The notes beneath the pieces were generated by a model. That model was not told the origin of the DNA, did not search any database, and saw only the letters and a list, made by a program, of their open reading frames with translations. The position numbers and the translations under genes were made by a program. DNA of 64,000 bases from Mesonia sp008017825 (lineage in GTDB: Bacteria; Bacteroidota; Bacteroidia; Flavobacteriales; Flavobacteriaceae), in the NCBI RefSeq assembly GCF_008017825.1, contig NZ_VRLS01000012.1, positions 186,001 through 250,000 on the forward strand, read 5' to 3'. This document shows positions 7,724 to 16,225 of this stretch, piece after piece (the stretch's first letter is position 1; every line of letters starts with the position of its first letter).

Positions 7724-8839
7724 ATGAATTTCTCCTATTGGGAAAAAACTACGTGGTTTAAACATATAGACTTCACCATTATTGGTAGCGGTATTACGGG
7801 TTTAAATTGTGCTTTGCAATTAAGAAAAAACCATCCTAAAGCAAAAATTCTCATTCTAGAACGTAATCTTTTACCTAACGGTGCCAGTACCAAAAATGCT
7901 GGCTTTGCTTGTTTTGGAAGCACATCAGAATTGTTAGACGATTTAAAAATTCACACCAAAGAAGAAATGCTCGCTTTGGTAAATAGGAGGGTAGAAGGCC
8001 TTCAAATTTTAAGAGAAACCATTGGTGATAAAGCTCTACAATTTAAAACCCACGGCGGTTACGAACTCTTTACGGAAGAAAATAAAACCTTATTTAAATC
8101 CTGTGAGTCTCAATTAAAAACATTGAATGAGTTGTTATTTCCTATTTTTAAAGAGGAAGTATTTAGTGTAGTAGATAATAATTTTGGCTTTAAGAAAATT
8201 CAGCAGCAGCTCATATTTAACAAGTTTGAAGGACAACTTGATACCGGTAAAATGATGCAAGCATTAATGCACAAAGTTCATCATGCAAACATTCAAATTT
8301 TAAACGGAGTTGAGGTCTTAAAGTATGAAGAGAATCAAAATTCCGTTAAGGTAATGACTAATAATTTTGAATTAGAAACTCAAAAACTATGTATTGCTAC
8401 CAATGGCTTTGCAAAGAAATTAAACATAGATGAGGTTAAACCTGCTAGGGCACAGGTTTTGATTACGAAACCGATTAAAAACCTTCACATACAAGGAACT
8501 TTTCATTTAGAAGAAGGCTATTATTATTTTAGAAATATCGACAATCGCATTTTGTTAGGCGGAGGTAGAAATCTTGATATGAAAGCAGAAGAAACCACAC
8601 AAATGACACAAACAGCATTAATTCAGCGAAAGCTAGAAGAATTGCTGAAAGATGTTATTTTACCTCAAACGTTCTTTGAAATCGATCAGCGTTGGAGCGG
8701 AATAATGGGTGTGGGTAATAAAAAAAAACCTATCCTAGAAAAGTTATCTCCAAAGGTTTTCTGCGGGGTTCGACTTGGCGGAATGGGTGTTGCAATAGGT
8801 AGTTTAGTGGGAAAAGAATTAGCTAATTTATCTTCATAG
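7724..8839 (+). CDS. FAD-dependent oxidoreductase (DAO family)
   Basis: A 371-aa flavoprotein of the D-amino-acid-oxidase/glycine-oxidase superfamily. The N-terminal dinucleotide fold has GSGITGLNCALQL (about residues 22-34) and the acidic end of the second strand in LILERN. The C-terminus returns to the FAD fold with FCGVRLGGMGVAIG. The family oxidises amines or amino acids, and the substrate here is unknown. A TACTTTAG element (7703-7710) lies 14 bp before the ATG and resembles the -7 box seen at recA. The gene leads a tight series with mtgA (3 bp gap) and the GreA-like gene. Confidence 0.8.
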   Translation: MNFSYWEKTTWFKHIDFTIIGSGITGLNCALQLRKNHPKAKILILERNLLPNGASTKNAGFACFGSTSELLDDLKIHTKEEMLALVNRRVEGLQILRETIGDKALQFKTHGGYELFTEENKTLFKSCESQLKTLNELLFPIFKEEVFSVVDNNFGFKKIQQQLIFNKFEGQLDTGKMMQALMHKVHHANIQILNGVEVLKYEENQNSVKVMTNNFELETQKLCIATNGFAKKLNIDEVKPARAQVLITKPIKNLHIQGTFHLEEGYYYFRNIDNRILLGGGRNLDMKAEETTQMTQTALIQRKLEELLKDVILPQTFFEIDQRWSGIMGVGNKKKPILEKLSPKVFCGVRLGGMGVAIGSLVGKELANLSS

Positions 8840-8842
8840 CAT

Positions 8843-9538
8843 ATGAAAAGATTTTTACGATTTATAGGGAAACTTATTTTATGGTTTTTTGGACTCACTA
8901 TTTTATGGGTGGTAGTTTACAAATGGGTTCCTGTTCCTATAACGCCTTTAATGGTGATAAGATATATAGAAGCTCCTTCAGAAAATAGAAATTTTTGGAA
9001 ACACGATTGGGAACCTCTAGAAAATATTTCAGTTAATTTACAAAAAGCGGTGATTTGCAGTGAAGATCAAAACTTTATAAAACATAATGGTTTTGATATA
9101 AAAGCCATAGAAGAAGCTATCGAAAATAATAAAAAGGGAAAACGTTTACGTGGCGCCAGTACGATAAGCCAACAAACTGCTAAAAATGTCTTTCTATGGC
9201 CTGGTAGAAATTGGGTGAGAAAAGGTTTAGAAGTGTATTTCACCTTTTTAATTGAAACCCTTTGGAGTAAAGAGCGTATTTTAGAAGTATACCTTAATAG
9301 TATAGAAATGGGAAATGGTGTTTATGGCGCCGAAGCTGCTTCTATCTATTGGTTTAAAAAATCTGCGAATCAATTAACGGCGTCACAAGCGGCAGCGATT
9401 GCAGCGATCTTACCTAATCCGTTAAGTTATAAAGCGAATCCGCCATCGGGATATATTCAATCTAGAAAAGCTTGGATCACAAAACAAATGGGTTATTACG
9501 GTCCGTTAAAATTTAATGTAGAAGAAAAGAAAAAGTGA
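8843..9538 (+). CDS. mtgA: Monofunctional peptidoglycan glycosyltransferase
   Basis: This 231-aa membrane-anchored GT51 enzyme polymerises lipid II into glycan strands without a transpeptidase domain. One TM helix (about 8-30) precedes the catalytic domain. The catalytic Glu74 is in VICSEDQNF, and GASTISQQTAKN, the basic RKGLEVYFTFLIE motif and ERILEVYLNSIEMG are conserved GT51 motifs. Length is normal for MtgA. It follows the FAD gene by 3 bp and its TGA overlaps the next gene's GTG (GTGA). The class A penicillin-binding protein at 45.7 kb carries a second GT51 domain. Confidence 0.93.
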   Translation: MKRFLRFIGKLILWFFGLTILWVVVYKWVPVPITPLMVIRYIEAPSENRNFWKHDWEPLENISVNLQKAVICSEDQNFIKHNGFDIKAIEEAIENNKKGKRLRGASTISQQTAKNVFLWPGRNWVRKGLEVYFTFLIETLWSKERILEVYLNSIEMGNGVYGAEAASIYWFKKSANQLTASQAAAIAAILPNPLSYKANPPSGYIQSRKAWITKQMGYYGPLKFNVEEKKK

Positions 9539-9984
9539 AAGTGAGAGAAGAACTTTTAAGATCTTGTCATACGTATGTAAATGAACGAATATTGCGTTTA
9601 GAGGCATCGGTTCGAGATTTAGAGCACGATTTAGGTAACGAAACTAAAAGTAGCGCAGGCGATAAATATGAGACTTCTAGAGAAATGATCAATGCAGAAA
9701 TTTCTCAATTAGAACGGCAACTAAAAGAGTTTAAAAAACTGAAAGGAATTTTAAGTTTGCCGCAGCTTCAAAAAGCATCTACAGCAATTCAATTGGGGAG
9801 TATTGTAATCACAAATGCTGCTAATTATTTTGTAGCGATTCCTGTAGGAGAAGTCAATATCGATAAAGAGAAATTTTATGCCATAGGAATTAATTCGCCG
9901 ATGGCTCAACTATTAAACGGAAAGCAAAAAGGTGATGTTTTTACTTTCCGTGAAAAAGAAGTCAAAATTTTAGACGTATATTAA
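9535..9984 (+). CDS. GreA/GreB C-terminal-domain-like protein with N-terminal coiled coil
   Basis: This 149-aa protein starts at a GTG that overlaps the mtgA stop (GTGA), which implies translational coupling; a second GTG lies two codons later. Residues 1-75 form a charged coiled coil. Residues 85-149 (IQLGSIVITNAANYFVAIP, then SPMAQLLNGKQKGD) match the pattern of the GreA/GreB C-terminal FKBP-like domain. Gre factors rescue backtracked RNA polymerase through two acidic residues at the coiled-coil tip. Here the tip region KSSAGDKYETSRE has acidic residues, so an RNA-polymerase secondary-channel role is possible but unproven. Homologues are often given a misleading ketoacyl synthase label. It converges on asd with a 4-bp overlap. 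Confidence 0.65.
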   Translation: MKVREELLRSCHTYVNERILRLEASVRDLEHDLGNETKSSAGDKYETSREMINAEISQLERQLKEFKKLKGILSLPQLQKASTAIQLGSIVITNAANYFVAIPVGEVNIDKEKFYAIGINSPMAQLLNGKQKGDVFTFREKEVKILDVY

Positions 9985-10970
9985 CGCAATTTATTTTCTA
10001 TTAAATATTCTGCAATTTGTATAGCATTGGTCGCTGCACCTTTTCTTAAGTTATCGGCAACTATCCATAGCTGTAATGCTTTAGCATGAGAATGATCTTT
10101 TCTTACTCTACCTACAAAAACATCATTTTTTCCTTCAGCATAAATCGGCATAGGGTAGGTGTTTACACCAGGATTATCTTGTAAGGTAATACCTGGAGTT
10201 TCGCTTAAAAGCTTTTTAACATCGGTAATTTCAAAGTCATTTTCAAACTCGATATTCACCGATTCGCTGTGACCGCCTACTACTGGAATTCTTACCGCTG
10301 TAGCGGAAACTAAAACGGAATTATCGTTAAGAATTTTTTTAGTTTCGTGGGTGAGTTTCATCTCTTCCTTAGTGTAATCATTTTCTAAGAAAACATCACA
10401 ATGAGGAATAGCATTGCGGTGAATAGGGTAAGGGTAAGCCATTTCTCCCTGTTCACCTTTATATTCATTTTCTAACTGTTGTACAGCTTTAACTCCTGTT
10501 CCTGTAATAGATTGGTAAGTAGAAACAATAACACGCTTAATTTTGTACTTATCGTGCAATGGTTTTAAAGTTAACACCAACTGTATCGTAGAGCAATTAG
10601 GGTTGGCTATAATTTTATCTTCTTGGGTTAAACTGCTAGCGTTAATTTCTGGAACTACTAGTTTTTTGGTAGGATCCATTCGCCACGCAGATGAATTATC
10701 GATTACGGTAATTCCTGCTTCAGCAAATTTTGGAGCCCATTCTTTTGAAGTATCTCCGCCTGCAGAAAATAGTGCAATATCTGGCTGTAAATCTACAGCG
10801 GTTTGAAGATTAACTACTTTATATTTCTTTCCTTTAAAATCTATTTCTTTTCCTACAGATTTTTCTGAGGCAACAGGAATTAATTCCGTTAACGGAAAAT
10901 TTCTTTCTGCTAAAACTTTTAGCATTACTTTTCCCACCATTCCGGTGGCTCCAACTACGGCTATTTTCAT
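9981..10970 (-). CDS. asd: Aspartate-semialdehyde dehydrogenase
   Basis: Asd reduces aspartyl phosphate to aspartate semialdehyde with NADPH, the branch point to lysine/diaminopimelate, threonine and methionine. The 329-aa protein has the N-terminal nucleotide motif GATGMVGKVML, the catalytic cysteine in NPNCSTIQL (Cys near residue 126), the QSITGTG segment, and the substrate-binding region RIPVVGGHSESV. Length and motif order fit the bacterial family. It is monocistronic and its promoter must lie in the 160-bp gap to the next gene at 11130. Convergent overlap with the GreA-like gene is 4 bp. Confidence 0.96.
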   Translation of the reverse strand: MKIAVVGATGMVGKVMLKVLAERNFPLTELIPVASEKSVGKEIDFKGKKYKVVNLQTAVDLQPDIALFSAGGDTSKEWAPKFAEAGITVIDNSSAWRMDPTKKLVVPEINASSLTQEDKIIANPNCSTIQLVLTLKPLHDKYKIKRVIVSTYQSITGTGVKAVQQLENEYKGEQGEMAYPYPIHRNAIPHCDVFLENDYTKEEMKLTHETKKILNDNSVLVSATAVRIPVVGGHSESVNIEFENDFEITDVKKLLSETPGITLQDNPGVNTYPMPIYAEGKNDVFVGRVRKDHSHAKALQLWIVADNLRKGAATNAIQIAEYLIENKLR

Positions 10971-11129
10971 GGGTTGAGTTTAAGTTTTATAAACGTTTAA
11001 AATTTATAAAATGTGGTTTTTGCAAAGGTATTATATATTTTAAGAATAGATTTTACATTTTTAGAATGTAATGAGAAGAAATCATAATTTTTAGTAATAA
11101 ATCAAGATTATATTTTGTAATTTTTTATA

Positions 11130-11603
11130 ATGAATTTTAGAAATAGATTTTTATCAATAATAAGTTTTGTAATAATACTTTTCATTCTTTTTTTGGCTAT
11201 AAACAGGTGCAATAACAAATCAGATCAGATACAGGAAAATTTTTTTAGAAAATTTCCATTAAAATCCTATGGAACTATTTGCAGAGTAAAGAAGGGAAAA
11301 GGCAGTTTAAAATACTTTGTTACAGTTAAAGTGGATTCAAGTAACCTGAAAAATTATAAGAAGAAGAGTCCATTGGGAGTTTATTTTGCTGTCCAAAACA
11401 GTAATTATTTGGTTTTTGTTGATCATTACGGTAATTATGAAGTTAATGATAAAATATGTATTGGGTGTGGTGATAATATTATAAAATTAAATAGCAATAC
11501 TGGAAATTTAAAATTTGAAAAGCTTAGAAAAAATGCAATGCTATTCAATGTTTCTCAACCCAATAAAAAAATTATAAAGCTACTCGAAGCAGGGTGCAAT
11601 TAA
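11130..11603 (+). CDS. Hypothetical membrane-anchored protein
   Basis: A 157-aa protein that I do not recognise. An N-terminal hydrophobic helix (about residues 8-24) acts as a membrane anchor or uncleaved signal. It is followed by N-R-C-N-N, then a basic, beta-rich extracytoplasmic domain with few acidic residues. CIGCG around residue 110 and a C-terminal Cys (EAGCN) give several cysteines outside the membrane. The first cysteine does not sit in a good lipobox. Neighbours give no clue: asd diverges from it and mscL converges on it. The gene is very A+T-rich and may be a lineage-specific orphan. Confidence 0.6.
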   Translation: MNFRNRFLSIISFVIILFILFLAINRCNNKSDQIQENFFRKFPLKSYGTICRVKKGKGSLKYFVTVKVDSSNLKNYKKKSPLGVYFAVQNSNYLVFVDHYGNYEVNDKICIGCGDNIIKLNSNTGNLKFEKLRKNAMLFNVSQPNKKIIKLLEAGCN

Positions 11604-11611
11604 AAATTATA

Positions 11612-11656
11612 CAAAAAAAGACCCCGAACTGTTTTTCAACAATTCGGGGTTTAGTT
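11612..11656 (-). terminator. Terminator for mscL, probably bidirectional
   Basis: ACCCCGAA (11621-11628) pairs with TTCGGGGT (11643-11650). On the minus strand it is followed by a run of seven T (complement of 11613-11619), placing it 35 bp after the mscL stop. The plus side has a weaker T tract. Confidence 0.85.
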
Positions 11657-11691
11657 ATTTAATGAATGGTGTAGCGGTTACTACGTTATCT

Positions 11692-12126
11692 TTATGAAGT
11701 TGTATTTTGTCTTTTCAACTCATCTCTAATTTGAATAAGCAATTCTTCTTGAGTTGGTCCTGCAGGTGCTGCCACTGGTTTTGGATCTTCTTTTTTCTTT
11801 ACTTTTTCATAATACTTTAAAAATAAGAAGATAAAAAGACCAACAATAATAAAGTTAATAATGGCTTGTATTAAGTTACCGTAAGTAATTACAGCAGCTT
11901 TTGCTTCTCTTGCCGCTTCTAAGCTTTCATAAGTTACGCCATCTAAGGAGATAAATTTTTTGGTGAAATCTATTCCACCTGTTAACATTCCTATGATAGG
12001 AGTGATGACATCTTTTACAAAAGAATCTACAATTGTTTTAAAAGCAGCGCCAATAACAACTGCTGTAGCAAGAGCAACGATATCGCCCTTCATTAAGAAT
12101 TTTTTAAAGTCACTAAAGAACCCCAT
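11692..12126 (-). CDS. mscL: Large-conductance mechanosensitive channel
   Basis: MscL opens when membrane tension rises and releases solutes during osmotic downshock. The 144-aa subunit begins MGFFSDFKKFLMKGDIVALATAVVIGAAF, containing the amphipathic N-terminal helix and the glycine/alanine-rich pore helix TM1 (about 14-42). TM2 lies at about 84-107 (NLIQAIINFIIVGLFIFLFL), followed by a charged C-terminal helical bundle. Length is normal. It is a single gene with its own terminator, 50 bp downstream of alr, from which it might also be read. Confidence 0.96.
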   Translation of the reverse strand: MGFFSDFKKFLMKGDIVALATAVVIGAAFKTIVDSFVKDVITPIIGMLTGGIDFTKKFISLDGVTYESLEAAREAKAAVITYGNLIQAIINFIIVGLFIFLFLKYYEKVKKKEDPKPVAAPAGPTQEELLIQIRDELKRQNTTS

Positions 12127-12176
12127 AATTTATTTTTGTTTGGTTAGTATAATTAAATATAGAATAAATTTTAAAA

Positions 12177-13280
12177 TTATTCTATAATTTTTCTTTTTAC
12201 TCGTTGAGAGACAGAGGTTATCAGTTCATAAGAGATGGTTCCGGCATTATGAGCAAATTCTTCGGCGCTTTTTTCTTTTCCGAAAAGGATGACCTCATCA
12301 CCTTCTTTACAGTCAATTCCCGAAATATCTATCATAATCATATCCATACATACATTTCCAATGATGGGCGCTAGATGTCCGTTTATAGAAACATTTGTTT
12401 TTTGTTTTCCGTAAATTCTATTGATGCCATCGGCGTGACCTAAAGGCAAGGTAGCTGTTTTGGTATCTTTTTCGGCCCTAAACTTTCGGTTATAACCTAC
12501 ACTTTCGCCTTTTTTAATATGATGAATTTGAGAAATAATCGTTTTTAGGGTTCCTACAGGAATAAGCTGTTTATCAATTTCATCTGAATTTCCGTAGCCA
12601 TAAAGTCCGATCCCTGTTCTTACCATATCAAAATGAGCTTCGGGATAATTTAAAATTCCGCTGGTATTACATAAATGTTTTAGTGGTTGATAACCAATAC
12701 CTGCGATGATATCTTCACTCACTTTTTTAAATGTGCTTATTTGAGAGGTAGTAAATTCTTTTTCTTTTGGATCTTCACTTGCTGCTAGATGAGAAAAAAT
12801 CCCGTCTACTTTTATACTAGAAGTCTGTTGCAACTTTTCAATGATTAACGGGGCTTCATCAGGGTCAAAACCAAGTCGGTTTAAACCTGTATTCAATTTT
12901 AAGTGAATAGGATAAAGCTGTTGATGGTTTGCTTCCGCGGAAGCGATAAAATGAGTAAGTACAAAATCACTATAAATACTCGGAGTAAGACAACGGTCTA
13001 TAATTTCTTGAAAATGGGCAGACTGTGGATGAAGCACTAAAATAGGTTTGGTAATCCCTCCATTTCTCAATGCAACTCCTTCTTTGGTGTATGCAACTGC
13101 AAAATAATCTACTTCTAACTTCTCTAATCTTTTTGCTAAAGCTACAGAGTCACTCCCATACGCAAAAGCTTTGATCACCGCTAGTTTTTTTACTTGGCTA
13201 TTTACTTTAGAAGCAAGGTAGCGGTAATTATGTTCTAAAGCTTTAAGATCTATTTCGAGAACAGTTTCTGAAGCTTTCAT
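12177..13280 (-). CDS. alr: Alanine racemase
   Basis: This 367-aa PLP enzyme makes D-alanine for peptidoglycan. Lys37 in AVIKAFAYGSD is the PLP lysine, and the second catalytic base is the Tyr in SVGYNRKF. The C-terminal GNVCMDMIMID is typical. The D-alanine-D-alanine ligase is not nearby. Its ATG overlaps the TGA of the upstream thymidine kinase gene (ATGA at 13277-13280), so the two are translationally coupled. A copy of the iterated palindrome lies in the coding region (12931-12945) and encodes IASAEA. That copy does not touch known catalytic residues. Confidence 0.95.
   Translation of the reverse strand: MKASETVLEIDLKALEHNYRYLASKVNSQVKKLAVIKAFAYGSDSVALAKRLEKLEVDYFAVAYTKEGVALRNGGITKPILVLHPQSAHFQEIIDRCLTPSIYSDFVLTHFIASAEANHQQLYPIHLKLNTGLNRLGFDPDEAPLIIEKLQQTSSIKVDGIFSHLAASEDPKEKEFTTSQISTFKKVSEDIIAGIGYQPLKHLCNTSGILNYPEAHFDMVRTGIGLYGYGNSDEIDKQLIPVGTLKTIISQIHHIKKGESVGYNRKFRAEKDTKTATLPLGHADGINRIYGKQKTNVSINGHLAPIIGNVCMDMIMIDISGIDCKEGDEVILFGKEKSAEEFAHNAGTISYELITSVSQRVKRKIIE
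12931..12945 (+). repeat. Iterated palindrome GCTTCCGCGGAAGCG (in alr)
   Basis: Full-length copy with both GC arms, extended to AAGCGAT on the right. Read in the gene's direction it encodes A-S-A-E-A. Confidence 0.9.
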
Positions 13281-13918
13281 AGTTTTCTTTCTTCTTTAGG
13301 TAAAATCTCTTTTATTTCAATATCCATTTTTCTCACCTTTTGATCGAGCATAGCTTTGTAGTAGGCAGCCCTACTTAAAGGTTCATATTCTTCGGTTTCT
13401 CCTAAAAGTACTAAATCTTTACTGGCTGCTTTTCTAAAGCTGTATTGGGCTAAATTTCCCGTTCGTGTGCAAACAGCGTGTACTTTTGTCACATACTCTG
13501 CAGTGGCCATAAGATTAGGCATAGGTCCAAAAGGATTGCCTTTAAAGTCCATATCTAAACCAGCAACCACTACTCGAATTCCTTTATTTGCCAAATCGTT
13601 GCAAACGCTGACAATCTCATCATCGAAAAATTGAGCTTCATCAATGCCCACAACATCGCAACCATCTGCTAAAAGTCTAATGTTAGCAGCGGCAGGAACG
13701 GGTGTAGACCTAATTTCGTTAGCATCGTGAGAAATTACCATCTCATCATCGTAGCGCGTATCGATAGCGGGTTTAAAAATTTCTACTTTTTGTTTGGCAA
13801 ACTGGGCTCGTTTTAACCTGCGAATAAGTTCTTCAGTTTTTCCTGAGAACATACTTCCACAAATTACTTCAATCCATCCAAATTGCTCTTCGTGATTTAC
13901 GGTATTTTCGAGAAACAT
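13277..13918 (-). CDS. tdk: Thymidine kinase, type II
   Basis: Tdk phosphorylates thymidine with ATP in nucleoside salvage. I choose the ATG at 13918 (213 aa); a TTG seven codons upstream (13939) would extend the frame but sits inside an inverted repeat. The P-loop GSMFSGKTEELIR (about 21-33), the VVGIDEAQFFDD Walker-B region with the catalytic Glu, and the lasso region ending in YEPLSRAAYYKA are clear. The zinc site is degenerate: where the family usually has Cys-x-x-Cys there is CTRTG, and the second Cys pair is replaced by SRAAY. The fold presumably persists without zinc. Coupled to alr by an ATGA overlap. Confidence 0.93.
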   Translation of the reverse strand: MFLENTVNHEEQFGWIEVICGSMFSGKTEELIRRLKRAQFAKQKVEIFKPAIDTRYDDEMVISHDANEIRSTPVPAAANIRLLADGCDVVGIDEAQFFDDEIVSVCNDLANKGIRVVVAGLDMDFKGNPFGPMPNLMATAEYVTKVHAVCTRTGNLAQYSFRKAASKDLVLLGETEEYEPLSRAAYYKAMLDQKVRKMDIEIKEILPKEERKL

Positions 13919-14018
13919 TTTGTAATTTTCAGCATTCAACAGGAAAATTCCTGTTAGAGTAAAGTTGAGATAAATTTACTAAAAATAAAGCTGCAGTAGC
14001 AAAGTAAATCATAAAGTT

Positions 14019-14951
14019 ATGAAGAAGACCCTAGAAGCAGAGCTTATGAGTATAGCTCATAGAATTTTGCAATTAAAAAATAAAGCAGATGTTCATGAAC
14101 TTAAAGCAGTAACTGGTGTATTGTACGAAAAACTTTCGGTGCTTTCTTTTACCGAAAAGTATTTTGATGGACCGCAACCCACTATTGGTAGAAAAAATAT
14201 TGAAAAAACCTTAACGGAAGAAATTGTAGCTCCATCAAAATCAAAGAAAGAGGATAACACTTCTATTAAAGATGATGCTAGGCCTGATGGGACAGAACAT
14301 AACACCCAAGCCATTACAGAACCCAATACCGAAAAAATTAAAGATATCGTAGCCTCTATGCCCCCAGAAACTCAGAAGGTAGATGAGGTGTTAGAGAACA
14401 TCTTACCTCAAAAAGAGGAAGATAAAAAAGACGAATTTAGAAATTTAGGAGGTGTTCATTATGATGATTTACCTCAATTTGAAAGGCCTTCCGAAAAGAA
14501 AGTTGAGAAGAAGGAGAATAAAATTGCTCACGAAATAACCTCTACAGAAGAACCTCAGTTTGAAGAAAAAGAAGTTAAAAACGATATAGAAAAAGCGAAA
14601 GATGAGGATTTATTAACGGAAGAACAGCAAAATCTCTTTGGAATTATGCCAGAGTTTGAACGCAAAGAAGACTTTAATAGCAAACATTCTGACAAGAAAA
14701 AATCATTAAATGATCGTTTGAAAAAAGGAATTCAAATAGGACTTAATGATCGACTAAGCTATATCAAACATCTTTTTGATGGAGATGCATCAGACTACAA
14801 CAGAGTGCTTTCTCAATTAAATACTATAGAGAGCTACCCTGAAGCAGAGAGATTTATAAATGAAGTCGTAAAACCAGACTATAATCATTGGGAGAATAAA
14901 GAGGTTTATGAAAATAGATTTCTTCAAGCTATCGAAAATAAATATGCTTAA
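14019..14951 (+). CDS. Conserved hypothetical acidic protein with long disordered linker
   Basis: This 310-aa protein has a helical N-terminal region (about 1-60, MKKTLEAELMSIAHRILQLK), a very acidic, lysine/glutamate-rich and probably disordered middle (about 65-225), and a compact C-terminal domain (about 226-310) with NDRLKKGIQIGLNDRLSYIK and a helical tail. I know of no function. Proteins of this layout occur upstream of rsmI in flavobacteria, so it may act in translation or nucleoid-linked processes, but that is only position. The stop TAA overlaps the rsmI ATG by one base (TAATG), so the two genes are coupled. It diverges from tdk. Confidence 0.75.
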   Translation: MKKTLEAELMSIAHRILQLKNKADVHELKAVTGVLYEKLSVLSFTEKYFDGPQPTIGRKNIEKTLTEEIVAPSKSKKEDNTSIKDDARPDGTEHNTQAITEPNTEKIKDIVASMPPETQKVDEVLENILPQKEEDKKDEFRNLGGVHYDDLPQFERPSEKKVEKKENKIAHEITSTEEPQFEEKEVKNDIEKAKDEDLLTEEQQNLFGIMPEFERKEDFNSKHSDKKKSLNDRLKKGIQIGLNDRLSYIKHLFDGDASDYNRVLSQLNTIESYPEAERFINEVVKPDYNHWENKEVYENRFLQAIENKYA

Positions 14952-15622
14952 TGGGAAAATTATTTATTGTTCCTACACCTATCGGTAATTTAGAAGATAT
15001 GACTTTTAGAGCCATTCGAGTTTTAAAAGAAGTTGATTTTATTTTAGCCGAAGACACACGAACCAGCGGAAAACTTTTAAAACATTTTGAAGTTTCTACA
15101 CAAATGTACAGTCATCATATGCACAATGAGCATAAAACTTTAGAGATGATTGTAAATAGACTAAAACAAGGAGAAAATGTGGCATTAATAAGCGATGCAG
15201 GTACACCAGCAATTTCAGATCCGGGTTTTTTGTTAACACGTGCTTGTGTTGAAGAAGGTTTAGAAGTAGATTGCTTGCCGGGAGCTACCGCTTTTGTTCC
15301 TGCTTTAGTGAATAGTGGTTTGCCCAACGACAAATTTGTATTTGAAGGTTTTTTGCCCGTAAAAAAAGGAAGACAAACTCGGCTTCAACTCTTAGCGGAA
15401 GAAACTCGAACCATGATTTTTTATGAATCTCCGCATAAACTCTTAAAAACGCTTCAACATTTTAAAGAATATTTTGGAGGGGAACGGCAGATTTCTGTTT
15501 CAAGAGAAATAAGTAAGTTGCACGAAGAAACCCAGCGAGGTGAGGTACAAAAAGTATTAGAGTATTATACTCAAAAACCTCCTAAAGGTGAAATTGTAAT
15601 TATTGTAGAAGGAAAAAAATAA
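14951..15622 (+). CDS. rsmI: 16S rRNA (cytidine-1402-2'-O)-methyltransferase
   Basis: RsmI methylates the 2'-hydroxyl of C1402 in the 16S rRNA decoding centre using SAM. The 223-aa protein begins MGKLFIVPTPIGNLEDMTFRA, the family signature, followed by AEDTRTSGKLLKHF, the LISDAGTPAISDPG loop, and FEGFLPVKKGRQTRL. The end EIVIIVEGK is conserved. The short C-terminal extension seen in some homologues is absent, which is usual in Bacteroidota. Translation is probably coupled to the upstream acidic protein by TAATG. A strong terminator follows within a few bases. Confidence 0.96.
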   Translation: MGKLFIVPTPIGNLEDMTFRAIRVLKEVDFILAEDTRTSGKLLKHFEVSTQMYSHHMHNEHKTLEMIVNRLKQGENVALISDAGTPAISDPGFLLTRACVEEGLEVDCLPGATAFVPALVNSGLPNDKFVFEGFLPVKKGRQTRLQLLAEETRTMIFYESPHKLLKTLQHFKEYFGGERQISVSREISKLHEETQRGEVQKVLEYYTQKPPKGEIVIIVEGKK

Positions 15623-15646
15623 GGTGGCTGCAAGCCACCTTATTTT
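15617..15646. terminator. Bidirectional terminator between rsmI and the ankyrin gene
   Basis: AAGGTGGCT (15621-15629) pairs perfectly with AGCCACCTT (15633-15641) around a 3-nt loop. It has a T run on the plus side and a T run on the minus side (complement of the A7 at 15613-15619). Confidence 0.9.
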
Positions 15647-15665
15647 ACATTTAATAAGAATATTA

Positions 15666-16067
15666 TTACTTAGAAGATTTTTCTAAAAGCATTAATGATT
15701 CTTTTGCATTAGAAAGTTCAGCGAATTTTTTGGCAGTATATCTTTCTTTGCTAGAGCGCATAGAAAGATCTGCTCCATTTTCAATAAGAAGCGTTAGGAT
15801 CTCTACTTTATTATATCTTGCAGCATACATTGCTGGTGTTTTTCCTAAAGATTTTTGGTTGATATCTTCTCCTAAATCAATAAGTTGCTGTACCATTTTT
15901 AGATCTCCTTTTACGATTGCTTTACAAAAAGAGCTTAAAGTTTCGTTATTCTCGTTCATTTCGTAAATCGAAATAGAAACGGAAGGTTCATGATTTTCTA
16001 GAGCTGTTGCATAACTAGATGCTACTACCAAACTCATCGTGGCTAGTGTAAAAAATAATTTTCTCAT
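15666..16067 (-). CDS. Secreted ankyrin-repeat protein
   Basis: This 133-aa protein has a cleavable signal peptide (MRKLFFTLATMSLVVASSYA) and a mature part made of two to three ankyrin repeats. The consensus G-x-T-P-x-x-x-A-A-R is visible as GKTPAMYAARYNKVEILTL, followed by LIENGADLSMRSS. It should lie in the periplasm or be surface-bound. Ankyrin repeats mediate protein-protein contacts, and no partner is suggested by neighbours. It ends near the bidirectional terminator. About 160 bp of A+T-rich DNA separate it from the next upstream gene. The small size suggests an adaptor or an inhibitor, but this is inference. Confidence 0.85.
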   Translation of the reverse strand: MRKLFFTLATMSLVVASSYATALENHEPSVSISIYEMNENNETLSSFCKAIVKGDLKMVQQLIDLGEDINQKSLGKTPAMYAARYNKVEILTLLIENGADLSMRSSKERYTAKKFAELSNAKESLMLLEKSSK

Positions 16068-16225
16068 AATGAATTAATTTTGATTAATGAATTAGTTTAT
16101 AGTTACTTACTATATTCTAAAGACCAAATTAATTATTAAATGTTTCAAAAATCTTTAATAGATTTAAAGAAATGATTATTTTAAAGTAAGTTTTAATGAC
16201 CAAATGTAAAGTAGGGTTTATGTCA

